Assembly: GCA_003255065.1 (NCBI GenBank)
Contig: QAOA01006013.1
Span: 2,136,991 to 2,200,990 of the forward strand
Source: Cercis canadensis
Lineage: Eukaryota; Streptophyta; Magnoliopsida; Fabales; Fabaceae
DNA: 64,000 nt
Reading direction: 5' to 3'
Part shown: piece by piece, positions 38,101 through 51,459 of the stretch
How positions within the stretch are numbered: position 1 is the first letter of the stretch
Layout of the letters: each line of letters begins with the position of its first letter
Notes under the pieces: generated by a model
What the model saw: the letters and a program-made list of their open reading frames with translations, nothing else
The model's database searches: none
Told to the model about the DNA's origin: nothing
Position numbers and translations under genes: made by a program

Positions 38101-40382
38101 CTGGTGAAAAAGTTAGTATTTCATTCATAGGACCATCATATATATACATAGGCTAGCCCCTATAATCAAGCTATCTAATTCCTATAAATAGGCTAGCCCC
38201 TATAATCAAGCTATCTAATTCCTATAATTACGCTTCCTATAATTAAGCTATATTACCATATTTACATCCTGTAACAGCTATCTAGAATCTTTCCATATTT
38301 ACATTCTATAACACTCACATTGTGTGCCCTCCATTTCATATCATTTATTTTTTTATTGTGTTTGAATTAGGACCTATAGTGATTCTGATAATCTGTTTAT
38401 ATAGTGGTGAAAGTGGAGCAGGGAAGACTGAGACAGCAAAGATAGCAATGCAGTACTTGGCTGCCCTTGGTGGTGGGAGTGGAATAGAGTATGAAATATT
38501 AAAGACTAATCCAATACTAGAAGCATTTGGCAATGCAAAAACATTGAGAAATGACAACTCGAGTCGTTTTGTAAGATTCCCCTTTAATTGTATTGGTTTT
38601 TCCAGTTGACCTGTTTTGAGGGTTTGTAGTGGTGATTTCTTCGATTTTATGCTTTAATCTTATATCATTTTGATACTGAAAGTTCTGATAATTTTCTTGA
38701 ACGTGTCACAGGGAAAGCTCATTGAGATTCATTTCAGTGAAACTGGAAAAATATCTGGTGCTAATATTCAAACATGTAAGTTTGCTGTTGATTTCTGTGG
38801 TTGAAATAATTTATCTTTGATTTTGGTAGTTCTAACTATAATGTTGAATGTTTGCACCTGTTGAATCTATTTGATGCTCCCTACATAACCATAAACAGTT
38901 TTGCTTGAAAAGGTAATTCTTCATTTCATTCTTCTGAGCTACCTTAATGTTCTAATTTGTGTTCATATTACATTACTACTTTAATTTTGTATGTAAACAG
39001 TCAAGAGTAGTCCAATGCAATGAAGGGGAAAGGTCATATCATATATTTTATCAACTATGTGCTGGGGCGCCAAATTCTCTGAGGGGTAACTACTAGTTTT
39101 TAATCTTCTATTTCACTTCTGGTATTTTTTTTATTGCCTATTGTGGATAATAGTTCACTCCCTATGTTGCCTGGATATTTTGGACCATGAAGAATAAAAA
39201 TCAATCTCAGAGAGGATGATCAGAGCTCTGAGCTCCTTGAAAATAACTACACCCAAATAAAAGGGATTTGCTTAATCTTCTCCTGACGTTTCTTCATGTC
39301 TTGAAATGTATTGGTTTCTCCTTTGAAGCTGAATATCCCATTGGACATGATGGTTCTGTTCTCAAGTTTAGTAATACTTTTAGCAAACTCAGTTTCTTCC
39401 CTAGCTTGGCATATATATATATCCCAGCAATTTAGATATTCATTTGACCTTAATGATGATAACTGGAGACCTAACGGTAAATAAAAAAATGCAGCTGAAT
39501 CACCCATCATTCTTCTGCCCTCAGCATGTAGCCACAGCTGGGAACAGTTGCATTCCATTTTTTTGGTTTTTCTGCATGAAGGAAAACCTGTGTTGTTATG
39601 ATCTTCAATCTGGTTTGAACCGAAGTCCATGTGTATGTGTTGGTTTAGTTCTCTATAACTATAATTCAATGTCAATAACTTGGGTTCTTCATTTGGGGTT
39701 CTGTCAGAAATAATATAGTTCTGAACCAGCAAAGGACCTCCTAATTTGAATCTCTTATTAATAAAGAGAACTCTGAAAACGTAACCTCATATGCTTGGGC
39801 TCTTTTTCCTTTTTGTATATTCTGTGTTCTGTATACCTGTATATTTTCCTTCTCTTTTATATTCTAAGTTCTGTATACTTGTAGATTTGCCTTTGTTTTA
39901 ATGGTTGTTTGATTTTATAATCCAGAGAAGCTAAATCTAAAAAGTGTCGAGGACTATAAATATCTGAGACAAAGCAATTGTTATTCAATTTCTGGAGTTA
40001 ATGATGCAGAAGAATTTCACATAGTCACGGTACACTTTATTCTTCAATGGTTACAGATAATCTGTCTCCATATAGACTTGCGTGATTATTTTTCTACCTT
40101 TGCTTTGGCCGACATATTCTTAAATCAATTGTTTGAGATACATACAAAACCATTAACAATTTCCAGGAAGCATTGGATGTTGTCCACATTGGAAAGAAAG
40201 ACCAGGAGAATGTGTTTGCAATGCTTGCTGCAGTATTATGGCTTGGAAACATATCTTTTACTGTAATTGATAACGAAAATCATGTTCAAGCTGTAGAAGA
40301 TGAGGGTAAGAATATTCTAGAACCTTTGGGACAGAATTATTTTCTTGGCTTCTTTGTGGGTTTCTGCTAATGGTTTTTCTTG

Positions 40383-40413
<31 letters not shown>

Positions 40414-43400
40414 GNGGGGGGGGGGGGTGTTGATGTCAGATATGCAAAGAGACTGGAATGCCCTTATTAGCTGATTTTTTTGCTTTCTGTCGCTGTTTTA
40501 CTTCTTTGTTTCCTATGCTTTTCTTTGGGAGGATACCTTATCTTCTGTTTTGGTGTTCTTTTTTCAATGAGAAGAAAATGTTCCAGAACCTCTACTGAGA
40601 GCATCTACAGCAGCATGATATGTTACATCATTGACAACCATGTGGCATCAGAAACACTGAATCCTATATGTGGCAATGAAATACTTAATATCTAGCTGTA
40701 TGGATAGATTAACTGACTCTTCAGTTTTTGGCCTTAGATGTGCACAACAGCTAAATAGTAATATCTATATGACAATTGACAAACTCACTTCTTGGAATAG
40801 CATGCCAAACTTGCCTGTAACTATCTTCAGCAAATGCACTTGTTAAATAAGAGATTTGCCATAATCTACGGAGATAAGTTACAATACTTTCTCATGGTGA
40901 AAATTCCTGTTTATACAAAATTCTAGACTAAAGATATAATTGATGGGATAGATAATATCTTATGCAATTAATATATTATTGTGAATCTCTTTAACAGGCT
41001 GCCACTGCATTAAGGTGGTGAACCTTTATTAGAAAACCCATATAGCTAATAAACTTTTCCTGCTTTCTTTTTTTCCCCTCCTATTTTCTTTTGGGTTGGG
41101 GGGTGAGTCCTGCAAAATTTAAATAAATACCTGTCAAAAGGGGGCTGAGAGATAGAAGTACTAAAATTACATATGGATTTGATCCCTAGTTTCTGATGCA
41201 TAAATTTTGATTGTATTTGTGATACACCCTCATTTATTTTAAGTCAATCAATAAATTCGCTTCTGAAGCTTGCATCATCTCACTTAAAGATGAATTTTTG
41301 TTTCTCCTTTTTTTAAGGTCTGCTCAATGTAGCTAAATTGATTCGCTGTGATATTGGAGATCTCAAGTTGACTTTATCAACTCGGAAAATGAAAGTTGGT
41401 AATGATATTATTGTCCAAAAGTTGACACTATCCCAGGTAAAATGACTTAAATGTAGTGTATTTAACTTTTGTTTAAAATTATGCATGGAGAACATACAAC
41501 TAGCCAAGAGGAAATATCTTGGCAGTATAAATGTGTATCACATTCTTCCATCAGCATAAGAAATTTTGTTCAATTTGTTATCAGAAGGGAAAAGAAAAGG
41601 CAATGAAAAAATTCATTTGTGTTGAACATTGCTTCATATTTTTTTTTTATCATACTTCTCAGGAGTCCCCACAGCATTTGAAATGTGAAAGGATCTTGCT
41701 TTATATGTTTTCTTACATAATTACATTGTTAATAACACTTTAGAACTTGTTATGAGGAGGCCAAGAGAATGTCTAAATGCTTATATTATAGTAGATATGT
41801 GTGCTACTGTGAATATTTACCTTTATTTTTCAGATTGTGTAACTCTTATTTCCGTGTAAGTAGGATTCAGTACCTTGGCTGATTTGTGAATAAGGAGTTT
41901 ATACTTCATTACTTCTCAAAAAGGAAATGGAAAGGAGAAAATGCTGCCTGAGTGCTGAGCCACATACTATTATGTTCGGATATGTTCTATGTTGATAGTT
42001 AACGTAATAATTATGCATAACATATAGATAGGTTTGACCACCATGAATTCTGTTATATGCATGATGACTTGAAATTATAATAATACTGTGTATGTTCCTT
42101 AATAGCTTACATGTTACACTTTCTATCTTCTAGGCTATTGATGCAAGAGATGCTTTGGCAAAATCAATATATGCATGCCTGTTTGATTGGCTGGTTGAAC
42201 AAATAAACAAATCACTTGCTGTTGGCAAAAGGCGTACTGGCAGATCAATCAGTATTCTCGACATATATGGCTTTGAATCATTTGACGTATGTTATTATAC
42301 CTTTGCTCCCCCTTTCTGTAATTCTATCTCTCATTCCTTGTCTTGTTTGGAATATTTTGTTTCTCTTAATGTTCTTCATTTTATATCTGCAGAGGAACAG
42401 TTTTGAGCAGTTCTGCATAAATTATGCAAATGAGAGATTACAGCAACACTTCAATCGTCATTTATTCAAGTTAGAACAGGAGGTATGAATCACATGTTTC
42501 CTTTGTGTGCATAGAAACTGACTACTGGAACAAAACCAGAATGGATGATGATATATTTTTTTTCTGATAAAAGAAGAAATTCAATTAGAGAGAAAGAAAA
42601 GATACAAAGGAAAATCCTCCTTAAGTGAAATATTAACTGCAAAAACAAAATAGAAACATCAAAATAAAATGGTTCTCTAATCTCTCTGCATAGTGGTCAA
42701 GGAAATTCCATTAAAGAAATCATGTGCATATTACCAGAGGGAGGCCAAGAACATAATCCTATCCCACAGTAAATCTAAGAAAAGATATCTCTGCTTAAAA
42801 ATATGAGCATTTCCCCTTAAAGAATGCATGTTGATATTTGTATAGAATTTTGTATTAATATGTGTATTTGTCCATGGATCATGTGGATAAGAAACCAACA
42901 GGGTTCCGTTGATGACTCCTAGTTGAGTATTATTCCTTGTTCTCTGTATATACAATTTCCCCCTCCTCAATTTGCAATTTTGCATTGTGGTTTACCTTAT
43001 AAATTTTTTCTGTTTAAAACTATAATAGCATGTAGCATCAGACTGGTCTTAAATCTGGAACGTAGGGCACTTTGGATAAGTTTTTCTTTTTTTGTTGTGT
43101 TTAAAAAAATTTGCAGTTAAACACTGAAAAGAGTAATATATTGAAAACAAAGGGCAAAATCAAGAAATTACAGTAAGAGGAGTTGATATTAGTTTTAAGA
43201 ATGCTTTCTACATGGATATTCATATACTTGTTAACTACATGGGCAATCTCATCAAACTATTGTGGTACTGGTCCAATGCATGGGTTTTACAATTCTTTTT
43301 GTCCTTTACACAAGTAATGCATGCGTTTTTATGAATTTTTCTTATTATGCTACCTGGTACATATTCTAAAAAAAATGATTAGCAAATTTTTTTACCGACC

Positions 43401-46158
43401 TTTATTCATTTTCATTATCTGAATGGATTACAATATGCTAACATCTATTAAATTCCCAGTAACAGCATTGTTTTAGAAGAAGGAAGATGTTATTTACGAA
43501 AGTTCAAAGATCCAAAAGTTTTAAAATTACATTAAAGAGATGAATGCAAAAAAAAAATTAACTGTGATTTATGTAAGAAAAATGAGTGATTATTTATGAC
43601 TTTGTGAGAGCTTAATTTTCTTTTCAAATTTATTTTAGTCAAGCTTTAAGTGATCAAAATATAAGACTTAAATATGCCATAGATTAGATCCAATGGTTTA
43701 GTTTTACAACAGGAAAAAGTTCTTCAACTAACTTCACCTTCTGCGTTCACAACAGATGACTGGAAGTAGTAATTGTTGGGATGGGCATAATAAGTTTATA
43801 ACAAAAGAAAGCTTGACATTTCTCCATCATGGATCTGGTTTCAATACTATTGGTCATATTGGTAGTAGTATTTAAGTGCTTCCATACTGCAAACAAAACT
43901 GAAGACTCGAAAACTGGAACTCTTCATAATAAATGCTTCCGTAATGCAAGCCGAGGAAAACTCATGAATACAATAGCAATAAAAATAGTGTTAAACAGTA
44001 TTAAATCAAAGTGCACACTACAAAGCATATAGTAACATATAAATGATCATATGAATGCATATGGTATATGCTTCATTTAGACCAATCTCTAGCAAAGGGT
44101 AAATTCTTTGCAAATTCAAGTTGACATTTCGTCTTTTACTGAGGTTGTGCTTTAGATTACTTTGTTTTCTCCCTTCTAAACTAAATCTAAATGTGTAATA
44201 GTCAGAATACAGGGGGATATGCGTATGCCAAAATTTTTAGATATTTTTTCTTTTTAATTACAATTTAAATGAAGAAATCAGAAATGGCAAGAGTAGAGTG
44301 GTGCAACCTTTGTAATACACAAGATGAATGCAGAAATTTTCTGCTTAAAGGTTAAAAACTAGAAATACAGAACAATCAAATCTAAGAGCCAGAAAAGATA
44401 AAGGAGAACCTGAGGTATCCTTTACTGACTACCAGAAAAATAAAGAACATGGTTACTTGTAATGCCCAGTAAGGAAGTTTCCTTGTCGTAGAAAATGTAG
44501 TGATTATGCATTAGCCACAGAATCCATGTCAAACATGAAACTATAACTCTTCAATACTCTCTTAGTCCTCTTCTGCAATCATCTTCCCAGCCAGCATTAC
44601 AAGAGCTCCGAAGACAGTCTTTTGCCATAACCAAGTGACACAGACAGTAAGAGTTTCAAGAAAGCATAACCTTAGATCAGAACATCTCAGTGTTTTTGGT
44701 TTTATTATTGGAACTGATGTATTTTATAGACATAACTAGATTAACCTTGTTCGTACCTTTGCTTTGTGATAAAAGAAGAAATTTTAATACTAAGAAATAG
44801 AGTACAAAAATAGAGCATAAGAAATCTTCCTCAACAAGCTGAGAGAGAATAAAAAACTAAGGGACCAGAAAAATAAAACAATGCAACAAAGGAGATATTT
44901 AATTAAAGAGAGGAAAGGAGGGGCTGCAAAAGAAGGAAGAGGATAAGAGATTCTCAGTTATAATGGCACTGAAAAAAAGAAAAGAGAAAAGCTTGCTTAT
45001 CTCTGTAATAACATATAGATCTGGATAGAAAGCCTTCAATTAAACATTAACAGCTTAAATAAACTTGAAATGACACAGAACTTTGTCTCCAATACCCTCT
45101 TGAAACTACAGAGAATGACCAAGAGTCCCAACCATTCCTTTGAAGTTTTTAATAGGTGTCCCATGAGAATCATGAAAAGATAAAGTAGCTGTCCACTGTC
45201 GGTTAACTTATATATATTTCATGCTAAGCTTTTAAGCTAACTTCCCTCCTTTAGAATGATACAAGTGTTTCCAACTGGCTAGCTTCTTTGTCCTTTCCAC
45301 AAAAAAATCTTAATTTGTGTTGCCTTTAAAGACAACAGTAAAGGTGAACCCCAAAGTCGGCTGCAAGCTCAGCCATATTTTTCACTGACCTCACTGCTGC
45401 AATTTGACTCTTAGATCAATTAATTTTTAACTCGGAGGAAGCTTTAAAACAGACTGACTCAAGATTTAACTGCTTCAGCTGATCCACATCCTTGGATGAA
45501 AAAGCAGAGTCATAGCAGTGAGCATTTATGAGATCCTAGGTTAATATGCTCTGTCATTAACATCAACACCATTGGAAGAGTGTCCAACCATGGCGATAAA
45601 AATCTTTCTACTGAAAGCTTCCATAGGAAAGATGAAGATTTATTTATTTTTTTGGAAGATATTGAATACCTATGAAAACTAATAGTTTGCATATTGTTGT
45701 GGACTGTTAACACCTTGTTCCAGGAATATATACAAGATGGCATTGACTGGGCTAAAGTTGAATTTGAAGACAACCAAGACTGTCTTAATCTATTTGAGAA
45801 GGTACAAGTACTCCCTCTGTATATCTGATAGAAACCCCTGCCCCTAAAAAAACCATGAGCAGAAAATCACGATGAAATTTTTTTCCTTTTTGGATACTGA
45901 ATAATCCTTGTGGCGAGTATGCAAATCTATAGGGCCTTATTTTTGTTCATTCAGATTATCACAATTGTTATTCTTTAAAGTCGTACACAAGCTTTGATGT
46001 GGACCTGATTTTGAATGTGTATCACTTATCTACTTTATGAAGCACTTGAAGCAATGATTTCTCTTTTATGAAGTTATGGTGGATGGTAAAAAGGATTAGA
46101 TTTGTTATGGAAGCTATACTTCTTAGAACTTCTGCCAATTGTTGTTGAAATTCGAATT

Positions 46159-46208
<50 letters not shown>

Positions 46209-49200
46209 TTTTTTGTCTTAAATTTAAATTTTGATGCATGTGCAGAAACCACTGGGGTTACTATCCCTGTTAGATGAGGAGTCGACTTTCCCAAATGGCA
46301 CGGATTTAACATTTGCTGACAAGCTGAAGCAACATTTGAAGTCTAATTCATGTTTCAGAGGAGAACGAGATAAAGCCTTTACTGTGTGTCATTATGCAGG
46401 GGAGGTATTAATCTTTTCATACTCATATACACATTGGTTACCTTTGTCAAAAAAAAAAAAATCTTGTTATGCTAATGATATACTTCTCTCTCTCTCTCTC
46501 TCACACACACACTCTACACATATTGGTTCGATTTATCTTTCATGAGTGCTTATAGATTTCTGTTACACATGAGTATGTCAAGTTGTCTACATGGTTTACA
46601 TGGTGGTAACATTAAATGTTGCCTTCGGATGTGGCATTCATAATGTGACTATGATGGATGATGGCTGGTGTATAAAAGTCGTTAGATTCTAGATTTTGAA
46701 TCCACTTGTTTAGCAACCATAGTTTTGATTTGATTAGATGTTATATTCTTCAAATTCCAATTACTGCCTATATTCTTTGATAATCATGCAAAAGGATTAC
46801 TTCTTTCTTACCAATTTAATTTTGCTTATACTACCTGACTGTTTGATAGTTCCACTTGTTCCTCCCCTCAGGTTACTTATGATACAACTGGATTTCTGGA
46901 GAAGAACAGGGACCTATTGCACTTGGATTCCATTCAACTTCTATCCTCTTGCACATGCCATCTGCCTCAGATATTTGCGTCCCACATGCTTACTCAGACT
47001 GAGAAACCTGTAGTTGGCCCTTTACATAAGTCAGGTGGAGCAGACTCCCAAAAGCTAAGTGTTGCAACAAAATTCAAGGTACATCAACTGAATCATAAAG
47101 TGGTCCAAAACATAAATGAAGGAGTAGAGAAAGATGGAGCGAAAATTGATAATGTATCAAAACATGCATTATGTCTAGATATGAGTATAAATTTTCTTTC
47201 CTTCCCCTTCTACTCCATTGGCTTTTGCCCCCATCGAGCATGCCTTGAGCATTCATAGAGATTTCTTTGTGGAGGTGAGTCGTTTTAATCTTGCTTTTAT
47301 TGACTTTATCAATTATTTCTCTTGGCATCTAGGTTCAATTGTTCCAACTGATGCAACGTTTAGAGAGCACTACTCCACATTTTATTCGTTGCATTAAGCC
47401 CAATAACCTTCAGTCACCCGGATCATATGAGCAAGGGCTTGTACTACATCAGCTGAGATGTTGTGGGGTTCTAGAAGTTGTTCGAATATCGAGATCAGGC
47501 TTTCCTACTAGAATGTCACACCAAAAGTTTGCTAGAAGGTATAAAAAAGAAAGTGATGATTTTATTTCCTTTCAACCTTCCCTAGTTTTCTCATGTGTCT
47601 AACCTTTCTCTTCTTGGCTTGGGAGTGGTGAATCAGATACGGTTTTCTTCTTCTTGAGAATGTTGCATCTCAGGATCCACTTAGTGTTTCAGTTGCAATT
47701 CTTCATCAGTTTAATATTTTGCCAGAGATGTATCAAGTTGGCTACACCAAATTATTTTTTCGGACAGGACAGGTAAAATGGATGTTGATAATTGATTTTT
47801 TATTACAAAAATTTCCATTTTTTTTTAAACGTATGTTCATAATTGATTCTTTTATATAAATTATTATCATTTCTTTTTATAGTGTATGTTAAGAAGAATG
47901 ACTTAAATTGACGTGATGATTACAAATGTGATCGTATGGAATTTTATATTAGCAGCAGTCTTCTTGGATGTGAAATTCTTTTGGCTGACTTGACCAACTT
48001 AAAATTGAATCTATTGCTTTTAAGATCCAAAATCCTTTATCTGTTATGTTTAACTAAATTGATTTATATTGTCTGTAGTTGTCACTATAGTAATTATTCA
48101 GGTTTAAATAATTATAGATGTGCAACATATTCTTTTTATGTATGATTATTTATCTCGTTAGTTTTTCTTTACCAACCGTATAATGTCTAATTAACTATTC
48201 AAACGCTTTACATTATTGATTATCACCCCCCTGTGAATTAAAATTCTTGTTCTGCTACTGGGTACAGATATCAGATCTAGTATCAGGAAGTGTACGGAGA
48301 ATGATGGTTATAATTTGAGAACTAGGTTTTAGTTAATAAGTTTTGAAATTGGTCTTTAGTGATTATGGAATTGGATGAATGTATATACTTTTCTGGATTA
48401 GGCATATTGTCCTAGTAGAATAAGGTATGGGCATCCTTCTAAAGATATTGTAATTAACAACCAAATGGCTTGTAGCTGAGTGATACTAAGGTCATTTTCA
48501 TGGCTTGCATATTTCCCGTTCAAACCAGAGTTGTAGCCAAATTACCAAAAACAAAATAAAATAAAGATATTGTAATTAACTTTTTAGTGTAGTATTTTTT
48601 TTCTGCCAGCCTAATCTTTGGTTAACCAATTAGAGTTATTGGAATTTATCCTTTCTTTGCCAGTATTTGCTCTCTCCTTTCTTTGTACTCTGTTTATCTG
48701 TAAATCAGTCGTTGGCCTTCATTATTTTCAATTTTGTATCTGAGCCTTACTCAGAACCATTGCACTAATTTGTGTAATCATCAGAGCCTGAATTCAATCT
48801 TTGTTTACTCAATTTTAGCCCAATGGACTCCATAACTGCAACAGCTAAGGTTCAGACCTTTAATAAGCTACTTAGAGAAGGAACATTATGAAATTTTTGT
48901 ATAAAGACTGGTTGAAACTGGGTTAGAAGATCTTGAAAGATTTTTTGGGTCTTTAATTTCAGTGGTTTTGGGAGAAATAATGAAGGTAAAATTTTGTGGA
49001 GTTGTGCAATGTTCTCTATCCTTTGGTGTTATTAGATTGAAAAGAATGTGAGAAATCTCTAGGATCAGACTTTGCCTCCTTTCTTATGGGATAAACTAGT
49101 CCATCTCACCTTGTGGTGTCCAGCTTGTAGTCTCTTTATAATTCTAGTCATAGACATTCATCAAATTTGGAAGGCTTTACAGTTTTAGACTCATTTTATT

Positions 49201-51054
49201 GTCCTGTCATTTTCAGATTTTTGTTCGGTGGAGGATATCTTGCCTCCTTTTGTATCTTTGTTAATTTTTCTATGGAAAGAAAAGAATCATTGGAAAGGAA
49301 ATAGGATTGTACTTCCTGTTTTACAGTGAAGCACATATACGTGCTTCTGACTGTAGTCTTTGTCGTTCTCTTGGTAAGTTAAAATACGGAAAGCTCCTAT
49401 TTCATCAATCTGGACATGCTTTGGTCCTTTGGAATCTGATTGGTAGCTTTTTAGCCATGTACTTTAAAGTTACAATCATGCCCTTTTTCTTGGTTTCTAA
49501 ATTATGCAAGGAGGATAAATAATTGGTGAAGGAGCATGAAAGAAGCAGAATTATCCTTATTATATGAGAAAGTTCCAATTTGTTTTTAATATGCCTCTTG
49601 GACCATGAATGCAGATTGGGGTGCTTGAAGATACTCGAAATCGTACCCTTCATGGTATTTTACGTGTCCAAAGCTGCTTCAGGGGTCACCAAGCTCGTTG
49701 TTACCTCAAGGATCTCCAGCGAGGAATCACTACTCTTCAGTCATGTATTTCCTTTTTCACCGGATACTTCTGTATTTCATATTCTATTAAGAAATATAAC
49801 AGAAAGGAAACTACTTATTCTTGTCTATTCATGCAGTTGTTAGGGGAGAGAAAGCCAGAAAGGAATATGCAGCTTCACTTCAGAGACATAAAGCTGCTGT
49901 TTTTATACAGAAGCGAATGAAAGGAGTATTTACAAGAAACAGAATGAAGAATACTAATGATGCTGCAATTGTCATACAATCAGGTAGGAGTTCTATGTTT
50001 TTCTTTAAATGCTAACACAAGATATAGGTTACCAGTTTGGATGTTTGAAAAAGAGTTATAGTAGATGTTGCATCGCAATACTATATTTTATTGGAATGTG
50101 GACAGCTGTTGTTTTAAGCCAGTGGTATTTTAGGTAAATTTTCTGTAAGAATTTTATAATTTAATTTTGCTACATTTGCAGTTATTCGTGGTTGGCTAGT
50201 CAGACGATGCTCAGGAGATATAGGATTATTAAAATCCGGAGGCATGAAGGTATCTTCTTTTCCAAAGTTCAGAAACTATAATATTCCTATGATGCAACTT
50301 TTTTTTTTTTTTTTCTTTCAAGAGGAATATTCTCATAGAATGCTTGTAAATGCTTTGTCATTAAGATAACTTACAATTATGAACTCTAAAACAGGCTAAT
50401 GAGTCAGATGAGGTGCTGGTGAAGGCTTCTTTCCTAGCAGAATTACAGCGGCGGGTACTTAAGGCAGAAGCTGCCCTGAGAGAAAAAGAAGAGGAAAATG
50501 ACATCCTTCATCAACGTCTCCAACAATATGAGAACCGTTGGTCTGAGTATGAATTGAAGATGAAATCCATGGAAGAAGTGTGGCAGAAACAAATGAGATC
50601 CCTACAGTCTAGCCTCTCGATTGCGAAGAAGAGCCTTGCGATTGATGATTCTGAAAGAAATTCAGATGCATCTGTAAATGCAAATGATGAGAGAGATTAC
50701 AACTGGGATATAGGAAGTAATCACAGGCGCCAAGAAAGCAATGGGGCAAGATCAATGAGTGCAGGTTTGAGTGTTATTAGTCGGTTGGCTGAAGAGTTTG
50801 AGCAGAGGAGTCAAGTATTTGGTGATGATGCAAAGTTCTTGGTTGAGGTAAAATCTGGTCAAGTTGAAGCAAGTTTGAACCCAGACAGGGAGCTTAGAAG
50901 GTTGAAGCAGATGTTTGAAGCCTGGAAAAAAGATTATGGGGGAAGATTGCGAGAAACAAAGGTGATTCTGAATAAGCTTGGAAGTGAAGAAGGTGCAATT
51001 GACAAAGTGAAAAAGAAGTGGTGGGGCAGAAGGAATAGTACAAGGATAAATTGA
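29120..51054 (+). CDS. ATM1: Class VIII myosin heavy chain (ATM1-like), 23 coding exons
   Basis: Actin motor of plants, tied to plasmodesmata, the cell plate and endocytosis. Exons: 29120-29497, 31560-31661, 31752-31895, 31997-32147, 32268-32295, 38405-38570, 38712-38775, 38899-38912, 39001-39085, 39926-40029, 40167-40305, 41318-41436, 42134-42286, 42393-42482, 45724-45801, 46246-46404, 46872-47078, 47333-47538, 47637-47772, 49615-49744, 49837-49983, 50182-50249, 50395-51054. All have GT-AG borders and agreeing phases: 1175 aa without a stop (Arabidopsis ATM1 is about 1166). P-loop GESGAGKT at 269-276, switch I NDNSSRFG near 317-324, switch [11 protein letters not shown] at 541-549; about four IQ motifs near 858-955; coiled coil and basic tail ending in [11 protein letters not shown]. 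The fifth intron carries a Copia element; the gene still reads through by splicing. Confidence 0.95.
33249..33469 (-). repeat. 3' LTR of the Copia element
   Basis: 221 bp, TG...CA borders. It contains a 40-bp internal direct repeat (units starting at 33304 and 33344, ATAGGCTAGCCCCTATAATC and onward) plus a shorter third piece. It differs from the 5' LTR at four positions. Confidence 0.93.
33477..37473 (-). pseudogene. Copia gag-pol, broken in the integrase region
   Basis: Two open parts: 37473-35644 (gag to integrase) and 35585-33477 (end of integrase to RNase H). In order on the minus strand: gag with a CCHC knuckle ([14 protein letters not shown]), aspartic protease ([11 protein letters not shown]), integrase zinc-binding and catalytic core ([16 protein letters not shown] and the Glu in [10 protein letters not shown]), reverse transcriptase with YVDDIVI, and RNase H ([17 protein letters not shown]). 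The order protease-integrase-RT-RNase H defines Copia. The frame is broken by a stop codon at 35646-35644 and by a deletion with frame change near 35585, both in the integrase C-terminal part. The element therefore cannot move by its own protein. Confidence 0.93.
38093..38313 (-). repeat. 5' LTR of the Copia element
   Basis: 221 bp and the same borders as the other LTR. The primer binding site lies immediately inside it, at about 38077-38092 in plus coordinates. Confidence 0.93.
40385..40427 (+). repeat. (GA)n followed by a 25-base G run in a myosin intron
   Basis: A GA microsatellite passes into a run of G from 40403 to 40427 interrupted only by an N at 40415. Long G runs are rare in such AT-rich DNA and are hard to sequence, so the length is uncertain. 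Confidence 0.8.
42483..45723 (+). other. Longest unbroken myosin intron (3.2 kb)
   Basis: The intron between the exon ending LFKLEQE and the one starting EYIQDG holds two copies of a GATAAAAGAAGAAATT block (about 42566 and 44768; a third, diverged one is at about 30695 in the first coding intron). These blocks resemble 3' tails of non-LTR retrotransposons in reverse orientation. I see no gene within the intron. Confidence 0.4.
46164..46206 (+). repeat. (TA)n microsatellite in a myosin intron
   Basis: About 21 TA units without interruption, 40 bases upstream of the next splice acceptor. Likely polymorphic in length. Confidence 0.85.
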
Positions 51055-51358
51055 TTTTACTTGGTTCAGTTTTGGTCTATGCACTGTTTTAAGGGCATAG
51101 CCAACTATTATATATTGGAAAATGAGGAAAATACAATAGGGAAGGTAAAATAGGCATGGTGGGAAGAACCAAGGATTAATGAATATGCTTACTGTAATTG
51201 GGTTAGTTCTTGCTAGCCACTTTATTTACGAGAAATTTATACTGAGAGAAGTTGTGATGAGTGATGATCATGTATAAAATATATAGTTATTTTATTGAAT
51301 GTGGTTATTATGTTCAAATATAGACAAAATCATAGATTAACGCTTGCTAAAATATAGC
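51055..51358 (+). other. 3' UTR and end of the myosin gene
   Basis: The 3' UTR follows the TGA at 51052-51054. The sequence is unique until the tandem array begins at about 51359; no strong AATAAA signal was found, only TATAAAATATA-type variants near 51275. Confidence 0.45.
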
Positions 51359-51415
51359 ATACATGCATATGATGCCTCAATAATGCATGGGTTTGTCACT
51401 ACATCAACAATTAAA

Positions 51416-51459
<44 letters not shown>

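Larger units (their letters stand above)
33249..38313 (-). mobile_element. Complete Copia LTR retrotransposon in a myosin intron
   Basis: A 5065-bp element with two 221-bp LTRs (33249-33469 and 38093-38313), both starting TGTTAT and ending ATAACA, flanked by an exact 5-bp target duplication CTCAC (33244-33248 and 38314-38318). Read on the minus strand, the primer site TGGTATCAGAGC directly follows the 5' LTR (initiator-Met tRNA, usual for plant Copia) and a polypurine tract (TTGAAGGGGAG) precedes the 3' LTR. The LTRs differ at four positions, so insertion was fairly recent. Transcription would run against the host gene. The internal coding region is broken, so the element is defective. Confidence 0.96.

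Noticed and set aside
29120-51054. Myosin gene as a pseudogene split by the retrotransposon
   Set aside because: All 23 coding exons have correct splice sites and phases and give an uninterrupted 1175-aa protein; the element lies wholly within an intron.
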